A stretch of DNA of 7,799 bases from DASTQL01 sp035761805 (GCA_035761805.1 DASTQL010000217.1:1-7799); one strand, 5' to 3'; counted from the first letter of the stretch, positions 1 through 6,541 are shown. The notes: generated from the sequence alone by a model not told the origin. Translations and numbers: made by a program.

Positions 1-172
1 GGACGGCAAGGACAGCGGAGCGAAGGAGTCGGCGCCCGGCTCCCGCGAAGGCGCGAAGGTCCCGGCTGGCGCGGGATCTTCGGGGTCCGGGTCCGGCGGG
101 TCCGGTTCCGGCAGCTCCGGCTCATCCGGCTCCTCCGGGTCGGCGACGAAGCCGGGTGCCGGCGCCGCCTGA
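1..172 (+). CDS. C-terminal tail of a probable FmdB-type zinc-ribbon protein (partial)
   Basis: Only the last 56 codons are present; base 1 is the third base of a preceding codon and the stop is TGA at 170-172. The visible peptide starts DGKDSGAKESAPGSREGAK, runs into an uninterrupted Gly/Ser tract and ends TKPGAGAA. It has no fold, membrane segment or catalytic residues and looks like a disordered tail. Actinobacterial FmdB-family proteins, which have a small N-terminal CxxC zinc ribbon, usually end in such a Ser/Gly-rich tail. They are, as I recall, often encoded just upstream of SAF-domain and mscL genes, which is the arrangement here. The identification is therefore inferred from tail composition and neighbours; the zinc ribbon itself lies outside the window. 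Any other protein with a Gly/Ser linker at its C terminus is possible. Confidence 0.55.
   Translation, partial: DGKDSGAKESAPGSREGAKVPAGAGSSGSGSGGSGSGSSGSSGSSGSATKPGAGAA
81..141 (+). repeat. TCCGG-rich degenerate repeat encoding a Gly/Ser tract
   Basis: The bases carry many close copies of TCCGG/TCCGGC in 3- and 6-base register and encode alternating Ser and Gly residues. It is a low-complexity coding repeat within the partial first gene, probably prone to slippage in whole codons, and not a mobile or regulatory repeat. Confidence 0.6.
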
Positions 173-316
173 CGGGGGCCCGGGCAGCGGCGCCGCCGAC
201 AGGGACTCGGCGCCGGGGCCGCCTGACCCAGACCAGCACCAGCGACGTCTCGCTGCAGGTCCGCGCGCCGTGCGCAGCCCTGTGGACGACCGCTGCCTGG
301 CAACCGCGGAGCGCCC

Positions 317-322
317 TACGCT
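317..322 (+). promoter_or_regulatory. possible -10 element (TACGCT) upstream of the SAF gene
   Basis: TACGCT fits the TAnnnT pattern of actinobacterial -10 boxes and sits in the 167-base gap between the first gene and the SAF gene. Transcription would begin near 329-330, which coincides with an ATG at 330-332, so a leaderless message is conceivable. No convincing -35 box is visible about 17 bases upstream. The rest of the gap from 173 holds nothing else I can recognise. Confidence 0.25.
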
Positions 323-339
323 CGCCGGCATGAGCGCCA

Positions 340-1023
340 GTGCCACCCTCGACCTGGGCCACTCCCACTACCGTGCCGGCTGAGCTGGCGGGGCGCCGGC
401 ACCTGACCGAGCTGGCCCGGGCGGCGGGTTGGCACCGGAGGCTGCTCGCGGGCGGGCTCGCCGCCGGCGCGGTCGCCCTCGGGCTCCACGCCCTCCAGCC
501 GGCCCCGCCGCCCGCGGTCGACGTGCTCGCAGCAGCCACGGACCTGCGTGGCGGGGCCATACTCGCAGCAGACGACCTGCGTACGGTGGCGTTGCGGGCC
601 GAGACCGTGCCCGCCGGAGTCCTCCGCCCCGGCGACGACGTCGAGAACCGCGTCCTCACCGGTCCCGTCCGGGCGGGCGAGCCGTTGACCGACGTACGGG
701 TGGTGGGGCCGTCGCTCCTGGCCGGCTGGGGCCGGTCGCTTGTCGCCACCCCCGTACGCGTCGCGGACCCGGGTGCCGTCGGGGTCGTCCGGACCGGCGA
801 CCGGGTCGACCTCATCGCCACCGTGACCACCGGTGAGGCGCACGCCCGGGTCGTCGCTGCCGACGTCCCCGTGCTCGCCACCCCACCGGACGCCGAGGAA
901 GGCTCACTCACCGAGGGAGCACTCCTCGTCGTCGCGACCACCAGGAGCCAGGCAGCCGATCTCGCCGCAGCCGCGGTGACCTCGCGCCTGTCCCTGGTGC
1001 TGCGTCCGCCTCCCGCGCGCTGA
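340..1023 (+). CDS. SAF domain-containing membrane-anchored protein (CpaB/RcpC-like)
   Basis: The protein has up to 227 residues. Residues about 34-52 form one hydrophobic segment (LLAGGLAAGAVALGLHAL) preceded by Arg/His, which suggests an N-in membrane anchor with the rest outside. Residues about 59-123 match the SAF fold seen in CpaB/FlgA-type proteins: a VDVLAAATDLRGG strand, then ADDLRTVAL, VPAGVL and VRAGEPLTDVRVVG. Residues about 132-225 resemble the following RcpC-like beta region (VGVVRTGDRVDLIATV). CpaB proteins take part in Flp pilus assembly at the envelope, but no other pilus gene is nearby, so the role here is unknown. The start is uncertain. GTG at 340 and GTG at 373 are both in frame, and neither has a clear ribosome-binding site. 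The better-placed ATG at 330 is out of frame and stops at 381-383 after 17 residues. The gene lies between a probable FmdB gene and mscL on the same strand. Confidence 0.8.
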   Translation: MPPSTWATPTTVPAELAGRRHLTELARAAGWHRRLLAGGLAAGAVALGLHALQPAPPPAVDVLAAATDLRGGAILAADDLRTVALRAETVPAGVLRPGDDVENRVLTGPVRAGEPLTDVRVVGPSLLAGWGRSLVATPVRVADPGAVGVVRTGDRVDLIATVTTGEAHARVVAADVPVLATPPDAEEGSLTEGALLVVATTRSQAADLAAAAVTSRLSLVLRPPPAR

Positions 1024-1054
1024 GACCCGACCTGTGACCGTCTCACCGCGCCGC

Positions 1055-1060
1055 TAGCCT
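1055..1060 (+). promoter_or_regulatory. possible -10 element (TAGCCT) for mscL
   Basis: TAGCCT lies in the 84-base gap between the SAF gene and mscL and resembles the actinobacterial TAnnnT -10 box. GTGACC at 1034-1039 could serve as a poor -35 with a short 15-base spacer. This would give mscL its own promoter in addition to read-through from the SAF gene. It is weak evidence based on motif likeness only. Confidence 0.25.
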
Positions 1061-1096
1061 GCGGCTGGCTCTGCACCGGGGCGCTCCGAGCGATGT

Positions 1097-1102
1097 GAGA
1101 GG
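1097..1102 (+). promoter_or_regulatory. ribosome-binding site of mscL
   Basis: GAGAGG lies five bases before the GTG at 1108. It decides the start: the nearby ATG at 1093-1095 region and other frames give no MscL-like N terminus, whereas GTG at 1108 yields the expected MIKGFRDFITRGN. Confidence 0.7.
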
Positions 1103-1107
1103 CAAGC

Positions 1108-1542
1108 GTGATCAAGGGCTTCCGAGACTTCATCACCCGTGGCAACGTGCTGGACCTCGCGGTCGCGGTCGTGATCGGCACGGCCTTCACGGCGGTCGTC
1201 ACGTCCGTGGTCGAGAACCTCATCAACCCGGTCATCGCGGCGATCGGCAGCCCGGACACGGGCGGTCTCGCGACACCACTGCGCGACTACCCCGAGGCCA
1301 CCATCAACTGGGGCGCCGTCGTCACCGCATTGATCAACTTCTTCGTCATCGCCGCGGTGGTCTACGCCGTCTTCGTCGCCCCGATGAACAGGTACCGCGA
1401 GCTACGGGCCCGCGGCGACGAGGACGAGCCAGGAGCCCCGCCCGAGGACGTGATGCTGCTGCAGGAGATCCGCGACCTGCTCAGGAGCCAGCAGGGACCG
1501 CCGCCGACCGATACGGCACCGGCCGAGGCGCCGCGGACCTGA
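1108..1542 (+). CDS. mscL: large-conductance mechanosensitive channel MscL
   Basis: The 144-residue protein is of usual length for MscL. MscL forms a homopentameric pore in the cytoplasmic membrane that opens under membrane tension and releases solutes during hypo-osmotic shock. The family's short amphipathic N-terminal helix is MIKGFRDFITRGN. It is followed by TM1 at about residues 14-45 (NVLDLAVAVVIGTAFTAVV, then ENLINP), the periplasmic loop at about 46-67, and TM2 at about 68-92 (ALINFFVIAAVVYAVF). A charged cytoplasmic helix at about 113-126 contains EDVMLLQEIRDLL, typical of the C-terminal bundle. A disordered Pro/Thr/Ala tail of about 18 residues closes the protein. It starts with GTG behind GAGAGG. 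It converges on the minus-strand small gene with 67 bases between stops, in which I see no convincing hairpin terminator. Confidence 0.97.
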   Translation: MIKGFRDFITRGNVLDLAVAVVIGTAFTAVVTSVVENLINPVIAAIGSPDTGGLATPLRDYPEATINWGAVVTALINFFVIAAVVYAVFVAPMNRYRELRARGDEDEPGAPPEDVMLLQEIRDLLRSQQGPPPTDTAPAEAPRT

Positions 1543-1609
1543 CCACCCGTACAGAGATGAGACCGCGAAACCCGCGCGCAGGCCTCCCCGGACACCCGGC
1601 AACACGCCC

Positions 1610-1750
1610 CTAGTCCCAGTGCGGCGGGCGCTCCTCGGTGAGCCGGCCGTCGTTGGACTGGTCCTCCTCGCCCCACCCGGCGGGGTGCTCGTCGGAGGTC
1701 GTGTCGGGCAGGACGACGAGGTCGTCCTCCCAACCGTCCTGGGCGCTCAT
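1610..1750 (-). CDS. small acidic conserved-looking protein (46 aa)
   Basis: The protein has 46 residues, starts with ATG (complement of 1748-1750) and stops at 1610-1612. It begins MSAQDGWEDDLVVLPDTT and ends RLTEERPPHWD. It is strongly acidic, Trp-containing, and lacks Cys, membrane segments and a signal peptide. I recall short actinobacterial hypothetical proteins with the same plan (Asp/Glu-rich start, LPD-T, GW-G-E/D centre, RPPHW end), but I know no function. The start codon is only 10 bases after the stop of the CBS-domain gene, so the two are probably co-transcribed. Upstream AGGG in the CBS stop region is a weak ribosome-binding site, which suggests translational coupling. A longer frame running upstream to 1966 is only the shadow of the CBS gene. 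Confidence 0.7.
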   Translation of the reverse strand: MSAQDGWEDDLVVLPDTTSDEHPAGWGEEDQSNDGRLTEERPPHWD

Positions 1751-1760
1751 CGACGCCGCC

Positions 1761-2219
1761 CTAGTCGAGGTCTCCGGGCTCGAGGCGCGCGAGCCGGCGC
1801 GCCCGGACCAGCTGGTCGGTGTCGATCTCCGGGACGCCCGCGTCACGCCACAGCGCGGCGAAGACGCCCGCAACGTCGCGTTGGCTGACGATGCCGACGA
1901 GCACGCCCTCGTCCACGACGGGCAGGTGGCGGATCCAGTGATGGGCCATGGTCCGGGCGGCGTCACGGATCGACGTATCCGATTCGACCGTGATGACGCC
2001 GGTGGTCATCACGTCGCCGACCAGCGTCTTGGCGACGTCCTTCCCCTCCGCCACGGCCTTGAGGACGTCGCGCTCGGTGACGATGCCGACCAGCTCGCCC
2101 CCCTCGACGATGACGATGGAACCGGTCTGCTGGCGCCACATCATCTCGGCGGCCGCCTGGAGAGTGCCCGTGTGCGAGTCGGTGACGGTGGCGTTGGTCA
2201 TGATCTCGGCGACGCGCAC
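1761..2219 (-). CDS. tandem CBS domain-containing protein
   Basis: The 152-residue soluble protein has two CBS repeats, which together form a Bateman module. CBS1 is at about residues 1-57 (MRVAEIMTNATV, TGSIVIVEGGELVGIVTERD). CBS2 is at about 66-121 (VGDVMTTGVITVESDTSI, IRHLPVVDEGVLVGIVSQRD). Each repeat carries the GIV(T/S)xRD ribose/phosphate-contacting motif that usually binds AMP, ADP, ATP, SAM or a related ligand. No effector domain is attached; a charged tail of about 30 residues follows (VRARRLARLEPGDLD). Stand-alone CBS pairs usually sense energy or nucleotide state and regulate a partner, but the partner is not identifiable here. The start is GTG, with GAGGAG eight bases upstream. 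It is followed after 10 bases by the small acidic gene. Confidence 0.93.
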   Translation of the reverse strand: MRVAEIMTNATVTDSHTGTLQAAAEMMWRQQTGSIVIVEGGELVGIVTERDVLKAVAEGKDVAKTLVGDVMTTGVITVESDTSIRDAARTMAHHWIRHLPVVDEGVLVGIVSQRDVAGVFAALWRDAGVPEIDTDQLVRARRLARLEPGDLD

Positions 2220-2227
2220 GGCTTCGG

Positions 2228-2233
2228 CTCCTC
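2228..2233 (-). promoter_or_regulatory. ribosome-binding site of the CBS-domain gene
   Basis: On the minus strand this is GAGGAG, eight bases before the GTG at 2219. It is the strongest Shine-Dalgarno sequence among the minus-strand genes and fixes the start of the CBS gene. Confidence 0.75.
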
Positions 2234-2252
2234 GGAGTGTCGGGGTCTGATC

Positions 2253-2258
2253 AGCCTA
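2253..2258 (-). promoter_or_regulatory. probable -10 element (TAGGCT) for the CBS/small-protein operon
   Basis: The minus strand reads TAGGCT, a common actinobacterial -10 hexamer. It is placed so that transcription would start around 2244-2248 and leave a leader of roughly 25-30 bases with the GAGGAG site. An 8-base palindrome, CTGATCAG at 2247-2254, overlaps its downstream edge and could be an operator or chance. No clear -35 is seen. It lies in the 92-base gap after the large gene, which suggests the CBS gene can be expressed independently. Confidence 0.45.
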
Positions 2259-2311
2259 TCCGGACCGGCTCATGCCCACGCACGGCGCCGACCGCACGCG
2301 AGTGGACCGGT

Positions 2312-5300
2312 TCAGCTGCCCGCCGAGTCTCCATCGTCCTGGTCGTCGTGTCCCGCCTCGTCGGGCGGTCGCTGCGGCGCACCCTCCGGCGGACCCTCGG
2401 ACGAACCGCTCGACGAGTCCTCCGAGGCGAGGTCCGGTGGCGCCGAGCCCTGCCCGCCCCCCACCTCCACGGCGGCGCCGTCGTCCAGGTTCGGCCCCGC
2501 TCCCGCCGCCCGCCCAGCCCGGACCGCGTGCCGGAGGACCTGGTCCACCCGCGCCGGGATGGCGTCCAGACCCAGCTCCGCGGCCACCTCGGCGACCGCC
2601 TCCCACTCCGTACGGAGGCGGGCGTCGGACTCGACCCAGCGGGCCAGGGCGACCAGCTCGACCAGGGAGTAACCGCCGACCGGGCGCCCCGGCCGGACGG
2701 CCGGGCGAGGCTCCCGCGGCCGCTCCGGTCGCGCCACCTCCTCGGACCGGGCCGCCTCGACCGCCTCGTCGGGTGGGCCGACGACGGCGTCGTTGACGGC
2801 AGCGGTCACCGCCGCGTCGTAGGTGTCGGCCTCCTCGACCGCGCGGGTGTAGGCGTCGAGCAGGCGCCGGGTCTCGCGGTCCTGGTCGGCCGCCCACGCC
2901 GCGGACCAGACCCGATGGGTCCGCCAGCCGCGCCGCTCGAGCTCCTCCGGAACGATCCGGTCCGACTCCCGCACGGACCCGGACGCGGCCCAGGCCGGGC
3001 CGTCGGTGTCCACCGCCAGGACGAAGCGACCGGCCCGGCGGGGGTGGTGCAGGGCGAGCCCGACCCGCCGGGCCGACTTCCCGAGGTGGGCCACCAGGGG
3101 CACGCCCGCGTCCTGGAGGCGGAGCCGGACGGCGTCCTCGAGCGGGTCGGCGACGTCGCTGCCCGCGCCCGACCCGGTGGTGGCACCACTCTCCACGTAC
3201 GAGAGGAGGTCGCCCAGCACGCGCGCTCCCTCGCTCGTCAGCCGGCGCGCGTTGAGATCTGCCGCGGAGAAGGACGACACCAGCGTGAAGCGGCTCCTCG
3301 TCCGGGCCAGCACTCCTGCGAGCCCCATCTCCCCGCCCGGGTGCGCGAGCGGCCCGAAGCGGTAGAGGACCCGGCCGTCCACCGTCCGCCCGTAGCCGAG
3401 CGTGAGCACGAGGGCGTCCCGACTCCCTGCGGGCGGGTGCGCCAGGTCGGTGACCACGAAACGCTCCTCGCGGTCCTCGGCGAAGAAGCCGTCGAGCTCC
3501 GGCTCCCGGGCGAGGGCCGCCCTGACCGCCGTCTCCACGCGCCGAGCGTGCTGCACGCTGAGGCTGACCACGGCGAGACTCTCGTACGGGCGGGAGCGGG
3601 CGTGCTCGACCACGAGGTCGACCACCTCGCGGACTTCGGCCCCGGTGCTCTCGACCGGGTCCCCGGGGTCGGGGGCGGCCTCCACGAGCACGTGGCGCAC
3701 CGTCTCGGGTTCGCCGGCTGCGAAGGCGGACGGCGTCGAGACCAGCCGGCCGGCGTGCACGCGCCCGTTGACGAAGGCGACGAGGCGCTCGTGCCGCGCA
3801 GCGTGGTGCCAGGAGATCTCCTGGACGGGCAGGTGGGGACCCAACACCTCGAGGAGTGACTCCCTCGGGCGCGGCGCCGAGCCGTCGTCGTCGTCCTCCG
3901 CAGCGTCCTCGACCGCGACCGAGAAGGGGGGCGGCACCCGCTGGTGCGCACCACCGGCCAGCACCACGCGATCGCCGCGGAGCAGCGCGGGGACCGCTTC
4001 GGCCGGGCTGAGACTGCCCGCCCCGAGGACCACGACGACGTCGAAGAGGCGCCGGGCGGGGAGCACGTCGGCGACGGCGTACGGGGACGCGATCCAGCAG
4101 GGCTTGAGCGCCAGGGTCATCTCGGGAGCGACCCGGACGAGGTCTGCGATGCCGCGTGGGTGTGCTGGTGCGGACAGCTGCGCCGCGAGCAGCGCCGCCT
4201 GCCCGGGGTGCTCCTCGCGGGCCCGGCGCACCCCGGCCACGTGGGTCCGCCGCACCGCGGAGGCGGCGACCTCCAGCAGCCGGGAGTCCGCGTCGCGGTA
4301 GGCCGCGGCCTGGGCGTCGAGCCGCTGCGGGTCGACCGACCCGTAGGCGTCGTCCTCGATGCGCCAGGCGTCGAGCAGCGAGGCGTGCCAGGCGTGGTCG
4401 AAGGCGGCGAGCGCCGTCACCGCGTCCGCGCCGCGGGCCCGCAGCTCCTCGACCAACGGCGACAGCCCGGCTGCGTCGAGGGTCTCTGCCAGCTCGCGGA
4501 GCCGGGGGAGCTTGAGCAGGGTTCCCTCGTCGCCGGCCAGCTCCGCCAGCCGCTGGTGGGCCGCCGCCCAGGAGAGGTCGACGATCCCTGCCGTACGGGG
4601 ATTGGTCGTCGCGAGCGCGTCCAGGTCTGCGGCCACGGAGGCCGCGGCCGCGAGGGCGTCGTGGTGGAACGCGCCGAACCGAGGGGGCCGCCCGTCGCGC
4701 GCCCGGCGACCCCACTCGTCGCGGACGCTGCGCGCCTCGACCAGCCGGGTGTGCAGGTCGGCTCGCTCGGGACGGGACGACGGAACACGCAGCAGCTCGG
4801 CCGCGTCACGGCGCAACCTCCGCCGGGTCAGCCACCCGAGTCCACTGCCGTGCTCGCGCCGCCATGCCCGCTCGGCCGTGGCCTCGACGAGCGGGGCGAG
4901 CGGTGCCTCCCACACGCCGGGACGGAAGGTGCCGAGCACACTCGCGGCACGCTCCACCAGTCGGACCGAGTCGAACGCCTCCGCCGGGGATGCCGGGCCT
5001 GGCAGGCCGACCTCGACGGCGGCGCGGGTCGCGACGTCGCGCAGGCGGGCGAGCTCCCGGTCGCGGAGCCGGACGACCCGGTCGCCCGCCTCCCGGGCGT
5101 CCGCAGGGTCCATCGGCGCGGAGCCGTGCCACGGTGAGTCCTCCGGACCCAGCGTGATGCCGCCGATGTCGGCGTACTCGCGCAGGGCGGCCCGGGCGGC
5201 GCTGCGCGCGCTGCCGTGCAGGCGGGCGACGGCCTCGCGGGCGAGCCGGACCTCGCTGCGCGACTCGGGTGGCGTGCCCGCGACGGCGGCCTGGGCGGCG

Positions 5301-6541
5301 TAGGCGCTGATCCCCCACGGCTCACGCGGACGGTGCATCGTCTCGCGGTGGGCGGCGAGCGCGTCGCGCCTGGCTGTGACGTCGGCGACGAGGGTGTCGA
5401 GGTGCTCGGGCTCGTCGTGCGGGTCGGTGTCGGCCAGTCGCAGGGTCTCGGCGAGGTCGGCGGCGAGCTCCCTCCGCAGCCGGCCGTCCCGGGCGTCCAG
5501 CACGGCGGCGCCGATGCCGGCGAGGCCCAGCCGCTGGGCGATCCCGAGGGCGTCCTCCCGGTGCGCGGCCACGACGAGCAGGCTGCGTCCACGCCCGGCG
5601 AGGGTGGCGGCCAGGTTCACGACGGTCTGCGTGGTGCCGGTGCCGGGGCTGGCGAGCAGGACGGTGTCGCCGGCGGCCGCCGCCCGTACGGCAGCCTCCT
5701 GCCCGGCGTCGGCGTCCAGGACGAACAGCTCCCCGGGCCGCGCCGGACCGGCTCCCGCGAGCTCGTCCGCGTCACGCCGGGCTCGCCCGCGGAGGGTGTC
5801 GAGCGCGTGCGCGTCCCCCGCCACCGCGGCGACCACGTCGTGCCCGACCAGCTGGCCACCGGCCGTACGGAGATCGTGGGTCAGGGACACGGCGGCGTTG
5901 CAGAAGGTGCCGAGGACGGCGCGGTGGGCCACCGAGAAGCCGTCGACCACGTGCGGGGGGGCGAACTCCCGCAGCTTCTCGACCACCGTGGCGTAGCGCA
6001 GCTCACCGGCGGGGTCGAGGAGGTCGTCGGGCTCGATCCGCAGGCCGAGCTGCTCGGCCATGGCGCGCAGCAGGACCGGGTTGACCTGCGGCTCCACCGA
6101 GACTGTGACGAGCAGGTCGCCACTGCCGCCCACTTGCTCCACGCGCGCGGGGCGCAGGAGCACCGGTGCGGTGGGCCGGCGCGCCGCAAAGGGCTCCGAC
6201 CAGGTCGCGATGCCCACCGCGAGGTGACAGCAGTGCAGGCCGCGCTCCTCGAGCAGCTCGTGGCTCTTGGCCCGGATCGCGCGCGCCGAGCGGGTGGCCG
6301 AGCTGCGGAGCGGGTCGTGCGGGAACAGCCGGGAGACGGGGGTCGGCTCGCCGTCCACCAGGCGCTTGCGCGCCTCGGCGTCCGCAGCTGCGAGGTCCAG
6401 GGTCCCGACCTTGAGGTCGCGGAAGTGCAGGAGCGTGCTCCGTCCACCGATCGCGGCCAGCTGGTCGGCCCAGTCCTCGACGGCGCCGGCGACCAGGTCC
6501 GCCCGGGACAGCCCCAGGTCGTCCACCGGGGCCGCGCTCAC
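2312..6541 (-). CDS. DUF4011/SF1-helicase/REase-like fusion protein with substituted catalytic motifs (predicted pseudo-enzyme)
   Basis: The protein has 1409 residues from GTG at 6541, or 1447 from GTG at 6655; numbering below uses the longer form, and 38 is subtracted for the shorter. Residues 1-38 are a Pro/Arg/Ser-rich stretch unlike a domain, so the later start is preferred, although neither has a clear ribosome-binding site. The domain order matches DUF4011-containing SF1 helicases. About 55-290 is DUF4011-like (GRSTLLHFRDLKVGTLDL, HLAVGIATWSEP). About 310-400 is helicase lobe 1 with P-loop position SPGTGTT (336-342). About 400-840 is a long helical insertion. About 848-1155 holds the remaining helicase motifs. 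About 1175-1275 resembles the MTES_1575-type endonuclease fold (FVLAVDTDG, RRGWRTHRVWS). About 1385-1447 is an acidic, disordered tail. Functional family members would couple ATP-driven helicase action to DNA cleavage. Here the catalytic residues are replaced: Lys to Thr341, Asp-Glu to Leu877-Gly878, Asp to Gly902, Arg to Ala952, and nuclease Asp to Gly1199. Motif VI Arg1118 and Arg1120 remain. ATPase and nuclease activity are therefore doubtful; a structural, DNA-binding or regulatory role is inferred. Confidence 0.82.
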   Translation of the reverse strand: MSAAPVDDLGLSRADLVAGAVEDWADQLAAIGGRSTLLHFRDLKVGTLDLAAADAEARKRLVDGEPTPVSRLFPHDPLRSSATRSARAIRAKSHELLEERGLHCCHLAVGIATWSEPFAARRPTAPVLLRPARVEQVGGSGDLLVTVSVEPQVNPVLLRAMAEQLGLRIEPDDLLDPAGELRYATVVEKLREFAPPHVVDGFSVAHRAVLGTFCNAAVSLTHDLRTAGGQLVGHDVVAAVAGDAHALDTLRGRARRDADELAGAGPARPGELFVLDADAGQEAAVRAAAAGDTVLLASPGTGTTQTVVNLAATLAGRGRSLLVVAAHREDALGIAQRLGLAGIGAAVLDARDGRLRRELAADLAETLRLADTDPHDEPEHLDTLVADVTARRDALAAHRETMHRPREPWGISAYAAQAAVAGTPPESRSEVRLAREAVARLHGSARSAARAALREYADIGGITLGPEDSPWHGSAPMDPADAREAGDRVVRLRDRELARLRDVATRAAVEVGLPGPASPAEAFDSVRLVERAASVLGTFRPGVWEAPLAPLVEATAERAWRREHGSGLGWLTRRRLRRDAAELLRVPSSRPERADLHTRLVEARSVRDEWGRRARDGRPPRFGAFHHDALAAAASVAADLDALATTNPRTAGIVDLSWAAAHQRLAELAGDEGTLLKLPRLRELAETLDAAGLSPLVEELRARGADAVTALAAFDHAWHASLLDAWRIEDDAYGSVDPQRLDAQAAAYRDADSRLLEVAASAVRRTHVAGVRRAREEHPGQAALLAAQLSAPAHPRGIADLVRVAPEMTLALKPCWIASPYAVADVLPARRLFDVVVVLGAGSLSPAEAVPALLRGDRVVLAGGAHQRVPPPFSVAVEDAAEDDDDGSAPRPRESLLEVLGPHLPVQEISWHHAARHERLVAFVNGRVHAGRLVSTPSAFAAGEPETVRHVLVEAAPDPGDPVESTGAEVREVVDLVVEHARSRPYESLAVVSLSVQHARRVETAVRAALAREPELDGFFAEDREERFVVTDLAHPPAGSRDALVLTLGYGRTVDGRVLYRFGPLAHPGGEMGLAGVLARTRSRFTLVSSFSAADLNARRLTSEGARVLGDLLSYVESGATTGSGAGSDVADPLEDAVRLRLQDAGVPLVAHLGKSARRVGLALHHPRRAGRFVLAVDTDGPAWAASGSVRESDRIVPEELERRGWRTHRVWSAAWAADQDRETRRLLDAYTRAVEEADTYDAAVTAAVNDAVVGPPDEAVEAARSEEVARPERPREPRPAVRPGRPVGGYSLVELVALARWVESDARLRTEWEAVAEVAAELGLDAIPARVDQVLRHAVRAGRAAGAGPNLDDGAAVEVGGGQGSAPPDLASEDSSSGSSEGPPEGAPQRPPDEAGHDDQDDGDSAGS

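Noticed and set aside
1021..1044. Inverted repeat TGAGAC ... GTCTCA just after the SAF gene as a terminator
   Set aside because: The stem is only six pairs, the loop is 12 bases, it overlaps the stop codon and there is no U-run. It is too weak to call.
1543..1609. Possible bidirectional terminator between mscL and the small acidic gene
   Set aside because: Only very short self-complementary pieces (such as AGGCCT and CGCG pairs) are visible, with no stable hairpin followed by a T-run on either strand.
1638..2672. Plus-strand frame spanning the small gene, the CBS gene and the end of the large gene
   Set aside because: It crosses three better-supported minus-strand coding regions and has no recognisable domain.
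2256..4715. Long open minus-strand frame of about 819 codons overlapping the large gene
   Set aside because: Its translation is Arg/Gly/Pro-rich without recognisable domains and is an out-of-frame shadow of the helicase-like gene, common in DNA of this GC content.
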